A stretch of DNA of 64,000 nucleotides from Actinocatenispora rupis (GTDB lineage: Bacteria; Actinomycetota; Actinomycetes; Mycobacteriales; Micromonosporaceae). Made by a program: the position numbers and the translations under genes. The stretch lies in the NCBI RefSeq assembly GCF_016861975.1, contig NZ_BOMB01000001.1, positions 62,001 to 126,000 on the forward strand. Reading direction: 5' to 3'. Positions 34,414 to 45,322 of the stretch are shown here, one piece after another. The stretch's first letter is position 1. Each line of letters opens with the position of its first letter. The notes beneath the pieces were generated by a model. The model worked only from the letters and a program-made list of their open reading frames with translations, made no database searches and had not been told where the DNA came from.

Positions 34414-34444
34414 CGACGCCCCGGCGGACGGGGCCGGGGCGTCG
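34414..34444 (-). terminator. Terminator of asd
   Basis: CGACGCCCCGGC (34414-34425) and GCCGGGGCGTCG (34433-34444) form a perfect 12-bp stem with a 7-base loop, 13 bases beyond the asd stop on the minus strand. Confidence 0.82.
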
Positions 34445-34457
34445 GGGGAGCGGGCCG

Positions 34458-35489
<1,032 letters not shown>

Positions 35490-35547
35490 CTACCCGCCGA
35501 GGCTGTGGAACGTCCCGGTCGGGTGAGCCGCGACATACGCTGAACGG

Positions 35548-35901
35548 GTGGTCGTCCGAGCCGCGGCGTACCTGCTGGGCGCCGTGCACCTGGCGTACCT
35601 GCTGTACGTGGTGCTCGGTGGCTGGTTGGCGCTGCGCTGGCGGATCACGATCGGCGCGCACCTGGCCGCGGTGGGCTGGGCGGTCGCGGTCGTCGCGGGC
35701 CACCTGCCGTGTCCGCTGACCGCCGGTCAGGACGCCCTCCGGGCCCGGCTCGGCGAACCCCCGCTGCCCGGCGGCTTCATCGACGCGTACCTGCGGGGCG
35801 TGGTCTTCCCGACCGGGTACGAGGTGGCGGCGCAGGTGGCGGTGGCCGCGCTGGTACTCGCCTCCTGGACGCTCTACGTACTGCGACCGCTCCGTCGCTG
35901 A
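35548..35901 (+). CDS. DUF2784 family membrane protein
   Basis: A 117-residue protein with three or four hydrophobic segments and the DUF2784 pattern: AVHLAYLLYVVLGGWLALRW near the N-terminus, the central GHLPCPLTAGQDALRARLGE, then GGFIDAYLRGVVFPTGYEVAAQ. Function is unknown. GTG 35548 is preceded six bases upstream by TACGCT (35536-35541), suggesting a leaderless transcript divergent from asd. ftsK begins 69 bases after its stop. Confidence 0.87.
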   Translation: MVVRAAAYLLGAVHLAYLLYVVLGGWLALRWRITIGAHLAAVGWAVAVVAGHLPCPLTAGQDALRARLGEPPLPGGFIDAYLRGVVFPTGYEVAAQVAVAALVLASWTLYVLRPLRR

Positions 35902-35970
35902 GGTGGATTTTCGGCCCGTCCTCGTGTCAGATCGACGCTTTCGCGCGGCATCCGGCTACGGTGGTGAGCT

Positions 35971-38421
35971 ATGGCTGGCCGTACGTCTGCTGCGAGCCGT
36001 GCCCGGACATCGGCGAAGAAGAAGACCGGCACGGCGGCTCGATCGTCGGCGCGTCGCCCGGCTGCCAAGCAGCCGGCCCGCCGAAAGAAGTCGGTTCCGG
36101 CGAAGGCGGCCGGCGGGGCGTTCACGGGTGTCGCGCGCGGCGTCGGGTTCCTGGCCCGCGCGGTCGGGCGGCAGGCCGCGACCGCACGGGAGCTGGACCC
36201 GGCGCACCGGCGGGACGGGCTGGGCCTGGCACTGCTCGGGTTCGGCATCGTGCTCGCCGTCGCGGTCTGGTTCCGGGCCGCCGGCCCCGTCGGCGGCTGG
36301 GTGGCGTACGGCGTGCGCTGGGTGATCGGCGCCGCCGCCGCGGCCCTCCCGCTGCTGCTGGTGGTCGCCGCGATCCGGGTGATGCGGCAGGCGCCCGACC
36401 CGGCGCACCGCGGCCGGCACCTCGTCGGCTGGTCCGCGCTGCTGCTGTCCGCCCTGGGCCTGCTGCACCTGTTCCGCGGGCAGCCCGCCACCGCCGACGG
36501 CCGGGCATACGCCGGGGGTATCGTCGGCGACCTGGTCGGCGGGCTGCTGGCGCAGGCGGTGACCGTGTGGGTGGCCGTACCGCTGCTGGTTCTGTTGCTG
36601 GTCTTCGGGGTACTGGTCGTGACGGCGACCCCGGTGAACCGGATCCCCGATCGCCTGCGGCACCTGCGCGACCTCGCGTTCGGCCGGGTGGTGGCGCCGG
36701 AGACGGACGCCGAGCCGGAGGCGGACGAGACCGCGGAGGCGCCGCCGCCCCGGCTGCGCCGCCCGTCCCGCCGCCGGCAGGCGAGCGTGCCGGCCGAGGA
36801 GCCCGAGCCGGAGCCGATCCCGGCGCCGCTGGACGAGATGCTCGACGAGCCACCGCCGCCGAAGCGTCGCCGCAAGGCGCCGGCGCCGCCGGAGCACGGC
36901 CCGCTGCCGCCGACCCGGGCCGAACAGATGGCGCTGTCCGCGGCGGACGGCGACTACCGCCTGCCGCCGCCGGAGATCCTGCGCAAGGGCGGTCCGGCGA
37001 AGGCCCGCAGCAAGGCGAACGACGACGTCATCGCCGCCCTGCAGGGTGTGTTCGAGCAGTTCAACGTGGACGCGGCGGTCACCGGCTTCACCCGCGGCCC
37101 GACCGTCACCCGGTACGAGATCGAGCTGGGTCCGGGGGTGAAGGTCGAGCGGATCACGCAGCTGTCCCGCAACATCGCGTACGCGGTGAAGAGCCCGGAC
37201 GTGCGGATCATCAGCCCGATCCCGGGCAAGAGCGCGGTCGGCGTGGAGATTCCGAACACCGACCGCGAGGACGTCATCCTCGGCGACGTGCTGCGCAGCC
37301 GGAACGCCACCTCCGACCAGCACCCGATGGTCGTCGGCCTCGGCAAGGACATCGAGGGCGGCTTCGTGGTGGCCAACCTGGCCAAGATGCCGCACATCCT
37401 GGTCGCCGGCGCGACCGGTTCCGGCAAGTCCAGCTGCATCAACACGCTGCTGGTGTCGATCCTGTCCCGGGCCACGCCGGACGAGGTGCGGCTGCTGCTG
37501 ATCGACCCGAAGCGGGTCGAGCTGACCAGCTACGAGGGCATCCCGCACCTGGTCACGCCGATCGTGACCAACCCGAAGAAGGCGGCCGACGCCCTCGGCT
37601 GGGTGGTCCGCGAGATGGACATGCGGTACGAGGACCTTGCCGCGTCCGGCGTCCGGCACGTCGACGACTTCAACCGCAAGGTACGCAACGGCGAGATCAC
37701 CGCGCCGCCCGGCAGCGAGCGCGTCTACCGGCCGTACCCGTACCTGCTGGTGATCGTGGACGAGCTGGCGGACCTGATGATGGTGGCGCCGCGCGACGTC
37801 GAGGACGCGATCGTGCGCATCACCCAGCTCGCCCGCGCCGCCGGCATCCACCTCGTACTGGCGACGCAGCGGCCGAGCGTCGACGTGGTCACCGGCCTGA
37901 TCAAGGCGAACGTGCCGTCCCGGCTGGCGTTCGCGACGAGTTCGCTGGCCGACTCGCGGGTCATCCTGGACCAGCCGGGCGCGGAGAAGCTGATCGGCCG
38001 CGGTGACGGTCTGTTCCTGCCGATGGGAGCGAGCAAGCCGACCCGGCTGCAGGGCGCGTGGGTCACCGAGCCCGAGATCCACGACATGGTCCGGCACTGC
38101 ATCGACCAGCGGCAGCCGGAGTTCCGCGAGGACGTACTGGTCGGGGCGACGGACAGCAAGAAGAAGATCGACGAGGACATCGGCGACGACCTCGACCTGC
38201 TGCTCCAGGCGGCGGAGCTGGTGGTCACGTCGCAGTTCGGCTCGACCTCGATGCTTCAGCGCAAGCTGCGGGTGGGTTTTGCGAAGGCCGGCCGGCTGAT
38301 GGACCTGATGGAGACCCGCGGCGTGGTCGGCCCGTCCGAGGGGTCGAAGGCCCGCGACGTACTGATCAAGCCCGACGAGCTGGAGGACATGCTGGCCAGC
38401 ATCCGCGGCGAGGGCGAGTGA
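35971..38421 (+). CDS. ftsK: DNA translocase FtsK
   Basis: An 816-residue FtsK/SpoIIIE translocase that pumps chromosomal DNA through the septum. A basic N-terminus (residues 1-50) is followed by about four membrane helices (near 85-215). A Pro/Glu/Arg linker (240-330) leads to the alpha-beta motor: [23 protein letters not shown] with Walker A near 480-488, [25 protein letters not shown] (Walker B) and [28 protein letters not shown]. The gamma winged helix is at 755-816 ([33 protein letters not shown]), which reads oriented polar sequences. ATG 35971. Its position upstream of rimO-pgsA is the conserved actinobacterial one. Confidence 0.97.
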   Translation: MAGRTSAASRARTSAKKKTGTAARSSARRPAAKQPARRKKSVPAKAAGGAFTGVARGVGFLARAVGRQAATARELDPAHRRDGLGLALLGFGIVLAVAVWFRAAGPVGGWVAYGVRWVIGAAAAALPLLLVVAAIRVMRQAPDPAHRGRHLVGWSALLLSALGLLHLFRGQPATADGRAYAGGIVGDLVGGLLAQAVTVWVAVPLLVLLLVFGVLVVTATPVNRIPDRLRHLRDLAFGRVVAPETDAEPEADETAEAPPPRLRRPSRRRQASVPAEEPEPEPIPAPLDEMLDEPPPPKRRRKAPAPPEHGPLPPTRAEQMALSAADGDYRLPPPEILRKGGPAKARSKANDDVIAALQGVFEQFNVDAAVTGFTRGPTVTRYEIELGPGVKVERITQLSRNIAYAVKSPDVRIISPIPGKSAVGVEIPNTDREDVILGDVLRSRNATSDQHPMVVGLGKDIEGGFVVANLAKMPHILVAGATGSGKSSCINTLLVSILSRATPDEVRLLLIDPKRVELTSYEGIPHLVTPIVTNPKKAADALGWVVREMDMRYEDLAASGVRHVDDFNRKVRNGEITAPPGSERVYRPYPYLLVIVDELADLMMVAPRDVEDAIVRITQLARAAGIHLVLATQRPSVDVVTGLIKANVPSRLAFATSSLADSRVILDQPGAEKLIGRGDGLFLPMGASKPTRLQGAWVTEPEIHDMVRHCIDQRQPEFREDVLVGATDSKKKIDEDIGDDLDLLLQAAELVVTSQFGSTSMLQRKLRVGFAKAGRLMDLMETRGVVGPSEGSKARDVLIKPDELEDMLASIRGEGE

Positions 38422-38444
38422 CTCCACCCGCCGCGGACGTGGCG

Positions 38445-38738
38445 TCAGTGCGCCTGCGGACTCCGTTGCCGTCCGGGCGGCTTCCAGAGGTACGGTCGGC
38501 GCCGCCGGGCGTTGGCGAGTACTCCGACGAGGGAGACGGCGGCGACGACGCACCACACGCCTTCCAGGAGCAGGAAACCCCACTCCCGTCCGAGCAGTGC
38601 CAGCACCGCGAGTACGCCCGATCCGAGCGCGTTGACCACGAGGTACGCCAGCGACTTGGCGTCGACGACGCCGATCTGGGTACCGAAGAAGCCGGTGAGC
38701 ACCAGGACGGCGCCCACGATCTGCAGAATCTCAGCCAT
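38445..38738 (-). CDS. CBU_0592-like small membrane protein
   Basis: A 97-residue protein with three hydrophobic segments: ILQIVGAVLVLTGFFGTQIG, AYLVVNALGSGVLAVLALLG and GFLLLEGVWCVVAAVSLVGVLA, then a basic C-terminus. The Y-L-x-x-N-x-x-G-S/A central segment and L-L-L/F-E-x-x-W near the third helix match a family of small bacterial membrane proteins (CBU_0592 type) of unknown function. ATG 38738. It converges on ftsK and is divergent from rimO, with 195 bases between the starts. Confidence 0.78.
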   Translation of the reverse strand: MAEILQIVGAVLVLTGFFGTQIGVVDAKSLAYLVVNALGSGVLAVLALLGREWGFLLLEGVWCVVAAVSLVGVLANARRRRPYLWKPPGRQRSPQAH

Positions 38739-38933
38739 GGTGGGTGGCGCGTCGTCTTTGCACGTCCGGGTACGTCGCGCTGCTCGTCCGGTGCGGACCG
38801 GCTGACCCGGCCGCCACGTCGAGCCTATCCGGCCAACCGGGTGCCGGTGATCAATGGTGCGGAACCTCACCGGCGGTGGGCCACCGTACCGGTGTGCTGT
38901 GTCCGGCACCGGTCGGGTCGGTAGGCTCGGTGC

Positions 38934-40409
38934 GTGTCCGCCGCAGAATCCCCCCGCCGTGTCGCCATGCTCACGCTCGGCTGCGCCCGTAACGAGGTCG
39001 ACTCCGAGGAGCTGGCCGCGCGCCTGGCCGCCGACGGTTGGCAGGTCACGGACGACGGCGCCGCCGCCGACGTGGTCCTCGTCAACACCTGCGGTTTCGT
39101 CGAGCAGGCCAAGCAGGACTCGATCGACACCCTGCTGGCCGCCGGTGACGGTGGCGCCAAGGTGGTGGCCGCCGGCTGCATGGCCGAGCGGTACGGCAAC
39201 CAGCTCGCGGAGAGCCTGCCGGAGGCCGACGCGGTACTCGGCTTCGACGACTATCCGGACATCTCGGACCGGCTGAACACGGTGCTCGCGGGCGGCACGA
39301 TCACCCCGCACACCCCGCGCGACCGCCGCACCCTGCTGCCGATCACGCCGGTCGAGCGGCACACCAGCCGCGCCGCCGTACCGGGGCACGGGGACGGGGA
39401 CGGGGACGAGCACACGCCCGCGCACCTCAAGGTCCTGCGGTACCGGCTGGACCGCGGCCCCGTCGCCTCGCTCAAGCTCGCGTCCGGCTGCGACCGGCGC
39501 TGCGCGTTCTGCGCCATCCCGTCCTTCCGCGGGGCGTACCTGTCGCGTACGCCGGACGAGGTGCTCAACGAGGCCGAGTGGCTGGCCACCCAGGGCGCCC
39601 GCGAGCTGGTCCTCGTCAGCGAGAACTCCTCGTCGTACGGGAAGGACCTGGGCGACCCGCGCGCGCTGGAGAAGCTGCTGCCGCAGCTGGCGAAGGTGCC
39701 CGGGATCGTCCGGGTGCGGGTCAGCTACCTGCAGCCGGCCGAGATGCGCCCCGGCCTGGTCGAGGTCATCGCCGGCACGCCGGGCCTCGCCCCGTACTTC
39801 GACCTGTCGTTCCAGCACGCCAGCGAGCCGGTGCTGCGGCGGATGCGCCGGTTCGGCAACACGGAGCGGTTCTGGGAGCTGCTGGCCTCGGCCCGCGCCA
39901 TCGCCCCCGAACTGGGCGCCCGGACGAACGTGATCGTCGGCTTCCCCGGCGAGTCCGAGGACGACGTGGCGGAGCTGGAGCGGTTCCTGACCGGCGCCGA
40001 GCTGGACGCGATCGGCGTGTTCGGCTACTCCGACGAGGACGGCACCGAGGCCGCGACGATGACCGGCAAGGTCGACCCGGACGAGGTGACCGACCGGGTG
40101 AACCGGCTCAGCTCGCTGGTGGACGAGCTGGTCGCGCAGCGCGCCGAGGACCGGGTCGGCAGCACCGTCGAGGTCCTGGTGGAAACCGTGGACGACGGCG
40201 AGGTCGAGGGGCGCGCCGCGCACCAGGCCCCCGAGGTCGACGGCACGACGACGCTCACGGCGGACGGCGCGCTCGCCCTCGACACGCTCCGCCCGGGAGA
40301 CCTGGTGTCCGCCCGGGTCGTCGACTCCGTCGGCGTGGATCTGTACGCGGTGCCCGATGCGGTCCTGGACCGTGCCCCCACCGGTACGGTGCGGGGCGGT
40401 CCGCGGTGA
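38934..40409 (+). CDS. rimO: Ribosomal protein S12 methylthiotransferase RimO
   Basis: A 491-residue radical SAM enzyme that methylthiolates the conserved aspartate of ribosomal protein S12. The UPF0004 domain has its three cluster cysteines at C17 ([11 protein letters not shown]), C53 (NTCGF) and C82 (AGCMAERYG). The radical SAM motif C-x3-C-x2-C is CDRRCAFC at 186-193. A C-terminal TRAM domain spans roughly 420-491. The segment at about 120-155 between the first two domains is longer than usual and Gly/Asp-rich (HGDGDGDEH). GTG 38934 has TAGGCT (38922-38927) six bases upstream, so the transcript may be leaderless. Its stop overlaps the pgsA start (GTGA). Confidence 0.95.
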   Translation: MSAAESPRRVAMLTLGCARNEVDSEELAARLAADGWQVTDDGAAADVVLVNTCGFVEQAKQDSIDTLLAAGDGGAKVVAAGCMAERYGNQLAESLPEADAVLGFDDYPDISDRLNTVLAGGTITPHTPRDRRTLLPITPVERHTSRAAVPGHGDGDGDEHTPAHLKVLRYRLDRGPVASLKLASGCDRRCAFCAIPSFRGAYLSRTPDEVLNEAEWLATQGARELVLVSENSSSYGKDLGDPRALEKLLPQLAKVPGIVRVRVSYLQPAEMRPGLVEVIAGTPGLAPYFDLSFQHASEPVLRRMRRFGNTERFWELLASARAIAPELGARTNVIVGFPGESEDDVAELERFLTGAELDAIGVFGYSDEDGTEAATMTGKVDPDEVTDRVNRLSSLVDELVAQRAEDRVGSTVEVLVETVDDGEVEGRAAHQAPEVDGTTTLTADGALALDTLRPGDLVSARVVDSVGVDLYAVPDAVLDRAPTGTVRGGPR

Positions 40410-41032
40410 CCGAGGCGGCGTCCGGCGCGACTTCGCGTACCCCGGCGCCGCCCGCACGACGGGAGGCAGTGCCGGTGGCGCCCCTGGTCAACCCGGCGAA
40501 CGCGCTGACCGCGCTGCGTATCGTCCTGGTCCCGGTGTTCGTCTGGATCGCGGTCGCCTCGCACCTGGTCGCCGCCGACTGGCGGATCGCCGCGTGCGTG
40601 GTCTTCTGCGTCGCCTCCGTGACCGACTTCGCCGACGGCTGGCTGGCCCGGTCGCGCAACCTGGTCACCCCGTTCGGCAAGGTCGCCGACCCGATCGCGG
40701 ACAAGGCGCTGACCGGCTCCGCGCTGATCGTCCTCTCCGCGTACGCGGGGCTGCCGTGGTGGATGACCGCGGTGATCCTGGCCCGTGAGGCCGGGGTGAC
40801 CGCGCTGCGCTTCTGGGTGCTGCGGCACGGCGTGATCGCCGCGAGCCGCGGCGGCAAGGTGAAGACCGTGCTGCAGATCGTCGCGATCGCGTGGTACCTG
40901 TTCCCGTGGCCGGATCCGCTGTCCGGGCTCGGTTTCTGGATCATGCTGCTCGCGCTGCTGGTCACCGTCGGCACCGGCTTCGACTACGTGTTCCGTGCGG
41001 TGGCCCTGCGCCGTCGCGGATCGGCGACCTGA
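40406..41032 (+). CDS. pgsA: CDP-diacylglycerol-glycerol-3-phosphate 3-phosphatidyltransferase
   Basis: A 208-residue membrane enzyme making phosphatidylglycerol phosphate, the committed step to PG and cardiolipin. The CDP-alcohol phosphotransferase signature D-x2-D-G-x2-A-R-x8-G-x3-D-x3-D is read in [20 protein letters not shown], then VADPIADK, near residues 70-97. It has about five membrane helices and a hydrophilic N-terminus of 25 residues. GTG 40406 overlaps the rimO stop, giving translational coupling. GTG 41033 of pncC follows without a gap. The homologous mycobacterial cluster has the same order. Other CDP-alcohol transferases (for example PIP synthase) are less likely, given the neighbours. 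Confidence 0.93.
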   Translation: MTEAASGATSRTPAPPARREAVPVAPLVNPANALTALRIVLVPVFVWIAVASHLVAADWRIAACVVFCVASVTDFADGWLARSRNLVTPFGKVADPIADKALTGSALIVLSAYAGLPWWMTAVILAREAGVTALRFWVLRHGVIAASRGGKVKTVLQIVAIAWYLFPWPDPLSGLGFWIMLLALLVTVGTGFDYVFRAVALRRRGSAT

Positions 41033-41509
41033 GTGACCACCGACGTCGTACGGGCGCCCGAGGTCGTGTCCGCGCTCCTCGCCCGGGGTGAGACGCTCGC
41101 CACGGCCGAGTCGCTGACCGCCGGCCAGCTCGCCGCCACCGTCGTCGACGTACCGGGCGCTTCCGCCGTTCTCCGCGGCGGCCTCATCGTGTACGCGGTG
41201 GACCTCAAGGCGTCGCTCGCCGGAGTACCGGAGGATCTGCTCGCCGAGCGCGGCCCGGTGGACCCGGACGTGGCCCGTGCGCTGGCCCGGGGTGCCCGTG
41301 AGCGCTGCGGCGCCACCTGGGGCATCGGTACCACCGGGGTGGCCGGCCCGGAGCCGCACGGTGGCTCTCCCGCCGGCACGGTGTACGTCGGGCTCGCGGG
41401 CCCGTACGGTGACGTGGCCGAGCGGCTGGCGCTGCCGGGCGACCGTGCCGCGGTCCGCGCCGGTACGGTGACCGCCGCGCTGGCGTTGCTGTTGAGCGCT
41501 CTGCGCTGA
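41033..41509 (+). CDS. pncC: CinA C-terminal domain nicotinamide-nucleotide amidohydrolase
   Basis: A 158-residue stand-alone CinA C-terminal (PncC) domain, which deamidates nicotinamide mononucleotide to nicotinate mononucleotide in NAD recycling. The motifs are TLATAESLTAGQLAATVVDVPGAS with the catalytic serine/threonine region, GGLIVYAVDLKASLAGV (the Y-x-x-x-x-K motif) and GIGTTGVAGPEPHGGSPAGTVYVGLAG. The N-terminal COG1058 half of full CinA is absent, as usual in actinobacteria. GTG 41033 directly abuts the pgsA TGA. The rimO-pgsA-pncC genes form one tight operon; clgR follows after 162 bases. Confidence 0.93.
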   Translation: MTTDVVRAPEVVSALLARGETLATAESLTAGQLAATVVDVPGASAVLRGGLIVYAVDLKASLAGVPEDLLAERGPVDPDVARALARGARERCGATWGIGTTGVAGPEPHGGSPAGTVYVGLAGPYGDVAERLALPGDRAAVRAGTVTAALALLLSALR

Positions 41510-41593
41510 CGGGCCGCGGAGATCATCCCGCGGTACTGTGGTGCATCACCCGGTGGGCCATGGTGTCGCGGCCGTCTCGGCGCGGTACCGTGG

Positions 41594-41621
41594 CGAACAT
41601 CCCGGTTCGAGCGGGCAACCG
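41594..41621 (+). promoter_or_regulatory. Inverted repeats in front of clgR
   Basis: CGAAC (41594-41598) and GTTCG (41605-41609) form a dyad with a six-base spacer. CGGTT (41603-41607) and AACCG (41617-41621) form a second, overlapping one. ClgR activates its own gene in other actinobacteria through CGC-type dyads. These repeats are plausible sites but do not match the consensus I remember well. The spacer is two bases too long for a LexA box. Confidence 0.35.
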
Positions 41622-41671
41622 CGCCGGACCGGTACGTCGGGGTGGTGCATGGTCGCCGGAGGAGGTGCGCG

Positions 41672-42130
41672 ATGGTCCTGCTGCGCAGGGTCCTGGGTGA
41701 CACGCTGCGCGAGCGTCGGCTCGACCAGCACCGGACACTCCGGGACGTCTCCACCGAGGCGAAGGTGAGCCTCGGCTACCTGTCCGAGCTGGAGCGCGGG
41801 CAGAAGGAGGCGTCCAGCGAGCTGCTCTCCTCGATCTGCGAGGCCCTCGGCGTTCAGCTCTCCGACGTGCTGCGCGAGGTCAGCGACACGCTGGCGCTGG
41901 CCGAGGAGATGGCCGGCGTGCTGCAGCCGGTCGGTGCCGACGAGGCGCTGACCGCCGGCTCGGACGAGCCCGAGGCGGCGCCGCTGGCGCCCGGCGCGGT
42001 CACCAACTCGGTCGCCACTGGCACCGCGGTCCGCACCTCGGTGCAGCTGCGCGGCCGGGCGACCGCCACGCTGACCCGTCCGGTCCGCCCGCCGTCCCGC
42101 CCGCACAAGGAAGTCGTCTACGCCGCCTGA
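41672..42130 (+). CDS. clgR: ClgR-type XRE family transcriptional activator
   Basis: A 152-residue regulator. Residues 1-80 hold an XRE helix-turn-helix ([63 protein letters not shown]), essentially the ClgR sequence known as activator of clp protease genes and of the pspA operon in mycobacteria and Streptomyces. The rest (about 80-152) is flexible, Ala/Thr-rich, and ends in VVYAA, a hydrophobic Ala-Ala end like the C-terminal degrons by which ClgR is destroyed by Clp protease. ATG 41672 has AGGAGG at 41660-41665. pspA and pspM follow, the arrangement of the mycobacterial stress operon. Confidence 0.93.
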   Translation: MVLLRRVLGDTLRERRLDQHRTLRDVSTEAKVSLGYLSELERGQKEASSELLSSICEALGVQLSDVLREVSDTLALAEEMAGVLQPVGADEALTAGSDEPEAAPLAPGAVTNSVATGTAVRTSVQLRGRATATLTRPVRPPSRPHKEVVYAA

Positions 42131-42135
42131 CCGCC

Positions 42136-42155
42136 CGCGGGCCGTCCGGCCCGCG
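42136..42155 (+). terminator. Terminator after clgR
   Basis: CGCGGGCC (42136-42143), loop GTCC, GGCCCGCG (42148-42155), beginning six bases after the clgR stop. It separates clgR from pspA, which in mycobacteria are cotranscribed. Confidence 0.7.
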
Positions 42156-42715
42156 CGTGCGTCTGCTGCCTTCCGAGCGTGCGGCTTCTTCTGCGGCCCT
42201 TGACCCTTCCGGGTTCTCTTCCGCATGTCGCCCGATCCAGTCGACCGTGCCGTGTCCGGTACCCGGGGCGGATGCCCGTGTCGACCCGACCGGGGTAGTC
42301 CACACCGTCCGAGCCGGATCGTTCGCCCGCTCGTACCGCGACGGTCCGCGTACGCTCGGTCGAGGTCGTCGGGTGCGCCCCGGTACCGGGTGGCGAGTCC
42401 ACCCCGAGATCACCCTGGGACGTACCCGGGTGTTGCCCGTAAAGCCGGTCGGGGCCTCTCACCGCGCACGGCTTTCGGGCACACTTGACCTCGTGCGGGG
42501 AGACCCGCGACGGGGGAGCGACGGTCCGGGGGAGGTGGCGGTCCGGGCCGCGGCGTTCGGGACGGTCCGTCGGGGCGTGTGGTTCCCGGTGGTTTGCGCC
42601 GATCGTGTCGTAATCTCCCGCCGGGGGTGGCGTGACGATCGTCGCGTTGGCCTGACACGATGGGATGAACGCGTCGAGGTCGGCGCTAGCTGAGCCGCAG
42701 AGAGGACCGCGAACA
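42156..42715. other. 560-base gene-free stretch upstream of pspA
   Basis: I see no convincing gene on either strand. A minus-strand ORF starting MRKRTRKGQG at 42226 runs through clgR and looks like a shadow. The stretch has TTGACC at 42485-42490, an A/T-poor middle, and TAATCT at 42610-42615 in the last 110 bases, none paired into a clear promoter. AGAGGA at 42700-42705 is the pspA ribosome-binding site. The length suggests a complex promoter region, as expected for an envelope-stress gene. Confidence 0.6.
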
Positions 42716-43582
42716 ATGGCGAACCCGTTCGTCAAGGGCTGGCGATACCTGATGGCGCTGTTCGGCGCCAAGATCGACGAGTACGCCGATCCGAAGGTGC
42801 AGATCCAGCAGGCGATCGAAGACGCGCAGCGCCAGCACCAGGCGCTGACGCAGCAGGCTGCCGCGGTCATCGGCAACCAGCGGCAGCTCGAAATGAAGCT
42901 GTCCCGGCAGATGTCGCAGGTCGAGCAGTTGCAGGGCCAGGCCAAGCAGGCGCTGGTGATGGCGGACAAGTCCCGCGCCGAGGGGGACGAGGCGAAGGCG
43001 CAGCAGTTCGAGCAGACCGCGCAGGTGTTCGCCACGCAGCTCGTCTCGGCCGAGCAGTCCATGGAGGACCTGAAGACGCTGCACGACCAGTCGATCGCGG
43101 CGGCGCAGCAGGCCCGTAAGGCCGTGGACGACAACGCGCTGATGCTCAAGCAGAAGCTCGCCGAGCGGACGAAGCTGCTCAGCCAGCTCGAACAGGCCAA
43201 GATGCAGGAGCAGGTGGCCAACTCGCTGCAGAGCATGTCCGACCTGGCCGCGCCGGGCAACACGCCGTCGCTGGACGAGGTGCGCGAGAAGATCGAGCGT
43301 CGGTACGCGAACGCGATGGGTCGCGCCGAGCTCGCGCAGAACTCGGTCGAGGGCCGGATGCTGGAAGTGCAGAAGTCGAGCCTGGACATGGCCGGCAACG
43401 CCCGTCTGGAGCAGATCCGGGCGAGCATGGCCGGCGAGCAGCTCACCAGCGCGCCGGCGCAGAAGGCCGTCCCGTCGGGGTCGGGTGCGTCCGAGCAGTC
43501 CGAGACCGCCGGTGTGGCGCGCCTGGAGCAGCTCCGGCAGAACATGAACAAGAACGGCAACACGGACGCCTCGGCGGGCTGA
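42716..43582 (+). CDS. pspA: Phage shock protein A (PspA/IM30 family)
   Basis: A 288-residue peripheral membrane protein that binds stressed membranes and maintains the proton-motive force. It starts with the amphipathic helix [40 protein letters not shown] long coiled coil (about 25-220) with the usual A-R-x-A and K-L-x-x-x-x-x-L-L heptads follows, then a flexible C-terminal 40 residues and a final [11 protein letters not shown] helix. ATG 42716 has AGAGGA ten bases upstream. clgR upstream and pspM downstream reproduce the mycobacterial clgR-pspA-rv2743c set. Confidence 0.95.
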   Translation: MANPFVKGWRYLMALFGAKIDEYADPKVQIQQAIEDAQRQHQALTQQAAAVIGNQRQLEMKLSRQMSQVEQLQGQAKQALVMADKSRAEGDEAKAQQFEQTAQVFATQLVSAEQSMEDLKTLHDQSIAAAQQARKAVDDNALMLKQKLAERTKLLSQLEQAKMQEQVANSLQSMSDLAAPGNTPSLDEVREKIERRYANAMGRAELAQNSVEGRMLEVQKSSLDMAGNARLEQIRASMAGEQLTSAPAQKAVPSGSGASEQSETAGVARLEQLRQNMNKNGNTDASAG

Positions 43583-43610
43583 CCCGCCCCGGGCGTGTGG
43601 AGGTGCGGGG

Positions 43611-44381
43611 ATGGCGGAGACACGCGATCAGCGGCTCCGTCGGGTGCGCCGGCTCCGCCGGGCGGCCCGGCGGTGGAGCGTCCTCGGTGCCGGGCTGACC
43701 GGCGCCACCGCCGTCCTCACGCCGTACGCGGGGGTTGGGGTGCCGGACGCGTTCTGGGCCGCCGGCGCGGGCGTGGCCGTGGTGATGGCCGTGTTCCGCT
43801 GGCGTGACCACCGCGTACTTGCGGCGCAGCCGTTGCCGCCGGATCGTCCGCAGGTCGGTCCGGCCGAGGCGGCCCGAGCGGCGATGCGGGCGGCGCTCTC
43901 GGCCAATCCGACGGCCCGCGCGGCCGTGGACGAGGTGAGCCGGCGTGCGGGCCGGCGACGGTTCCGCGGGTCGGCGGCCGCTCCCGCGTGGGCCCGGCTG
44001 GACGCCGCCTCGTCGGCGCTGACCGACCTGGGCGGTTCGCTGGGCGAGCAGGTGGAGGACGCGCTGCGGGAGGCCGCGGTGGCCGAGCGGTCGCTGCGTG
44101 AGCTGGCCGGTCGGGTGGTGACCGTGGAGCGCGCGGAGCGCTTCGCCGGCCCCGAGTCGCGTGCCCCGCTGGGCGAGGCGCGTTCGATGCTTCTGGTACG
44201 GCTGAACGACGGGGTCGGCACGTACGAGCGGCTCGTCGCCGCGGTGGCCGCCTGTGCCGCGGAGCACGGCGTCGCCGAGGACAGCATGTCGTCGTCCCGG
44301 CTGACCGAGGCTGCGGACCGGATGTCCGCGTTCGCGCAGGGTCTGGCCGAGTTGCGGGATCTGCGCGCGCCGGCGAGTTGA
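43611..44381 (+). CDS. pspM: Envelope stress protein PspM
   Basis: A 256-residue protein corresponding to Rv2743c/PspM, a membrane partner of PspA. The basic N-terminus (RDQRLRRVRRLRRAARRW) is followed by two hydrophobic helices (about VLGAGLTGATAVLTPYAGVG and AFWAAGAGVAVVMAVFRW, residues 24-62). A long helical cytoplasmic domain then ends in SRLTEAADRMSAFAQGLAELRDLRAP. ATG 43611 is 28 bases after the pspA stop. Family assignment rests on context and architecture rather than on a strong motif. Confidence 0.8.
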   Translation: MAETRDQRLRRVRRLRRAARRWSVLGAGLTGATAVLTPYAGVGVPDAFWAAGAGVAVVMAVFRWRDHRVLAAQPLPPDRPQVGPAEAARAAMRAALSANPTARAAVDEVSRRAGRRRFRGSAAAPAWARLDAASSALTDLGGSLGEQVEDALREAAVAERSLRELAGRVVTVERAERFAGPESRAPLGEARSMLLVRLNDGVGTYERLVAAVAACAAEHGVAEDSMSSSRLTEAADRMSAFAQGLAELRDLRAPAS

Positions 44382-44581
44382 CCCGCCGCCGCCCCTGCGT
44401 GTCTGTTCTCACAGTCGCTGTGTGCCCGGGTGTCCGGGATCGGGGTTGGCCCTGCGCGCCCGATCGGGGACAGTCGTCGACGGACACGCGCCGTCACTGA
44501 CCGTCAGCCGGCGCACAGCCAGTACCTCGGTTCGGCTCGTAGGGTCTGGCACCAGCAGGCGTCGAGCGGCCGGAGGTGGCG

Positions 44582-45322
44582 GTGGGGCAGGGTGCGGCGC
44601 GCCGCCCGGTGGCGGGTCTGGTCCGGTGGACCGTGTCGGCGTTGCCCAGCCCCCGCCGTACTCCGGTGACCTTCACGTACCTGGCGATCCTGCTGGTGAC
44701 GACGGCCGTGCTGTACCTGGTCGGTGCGGGCACGGCGGAGCGGTTGCTGGACGCGTCGAGTACCAATCTGGACCAGTTGACGAGCAATCCGGTACGGGCG
44801 CTTCTCACGTCGGGGATGTGGCTGCCGGGCCGGCACTGGCTGCCGTACGCGCTGGGTTTCGCGGTGTCGTTGGCTCCGCTGGAGCGGCGGCTGGGCGGCT
44901 GGCGCACGATGCTGGTGGCCGGTACCGGGCACGTCCTGGTGAGCCTGCTGACCGAGGGCGCGGTGGCGGTCGGGATCGGCCTGCACTGGTTGCCCGCGGC
45001 GCAGGCGTCGCAGCAGGACGTGGGCGCGAGCTACCTGCTGATGACCTCGATCGGCGCCATGTTGGGCCTGCTGCCCACGGTGGTGCGCTGGCCGGTACTC
45101 GCGACGGCGGTCGTCTCGTTGGCGGTGCCGGTGATCGCCGACCCGGACATGACGGCGGTCGGGCACCTGCTGTGTCTGGGGGTCGGGGTCGGCTTCTGGC
45201 TGTTGCTGCGCCGGCGCGGCGTGCTCGGCACGATGTGGCCGGGCGCCCTCCCGTGGGTACGGCTGCGGACGGTGCGGCGGCGCGCCGAGGTGGTCACCGC
45301 CGACGCGGAAGCAGCACCCTGA
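44582..45322 (+). CDS. Rhomboid-like membrane protein
   Basis: A 246-residue protein with about six membrane helices. It resembles the rhomboid-like group of intramembrane serine proteases: a serine in QDVGASYLLMTSIGAMLG (fourth helix region) and a histidine in AVGHLLCLGVGVGFWLL (last helix) are in the positions of the G-x-S and H dyad, so catalysis is plausible. A histidine also occurs in AGTGHVLVSLLTEG. GTG 44582 is chosen because GGAGG (44572-44576) is well spaced from it. Its last 29 bases overlap the convergent gene. Substrates are unknown. Confidence 0.72.
   Translation: MGQGAARRPVAGLVRWTVSALPSPRRTPVTFTYLAILLVTTAVLYLVGAGTAERLLDASSTNLDQLTSNPVRALLTSGMWLPGRHWLPYALGFAVSLAPLERRLGGWRTMLVAGTGHVLVSLLTEGAVAVGIGLHWLPAAQASQQDVGASYLLMTSIGAMLGLLPTVVRWPVLATAVVSLAVPVIADPDMTAVGHLLCLGVGVGFWLLLRRRGVLGTMWPGALPWVRLRTVRRRAEVVTADAEAAP

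Noticed and set aside
41594-41609. CGAAC-N6-GTTCG before clgR considered as a LexA box
   Set aside because: The spacer is six bases; the SOS box needs four, as at 60023-60038.
42000-42226. Basic minus-strand ORF starting MRKRTRKGQG, thought of as a small ribosomal protein
   Set aside because: It does not match bL37 or another known small protein and runs without a stop into the antisense of clgR.
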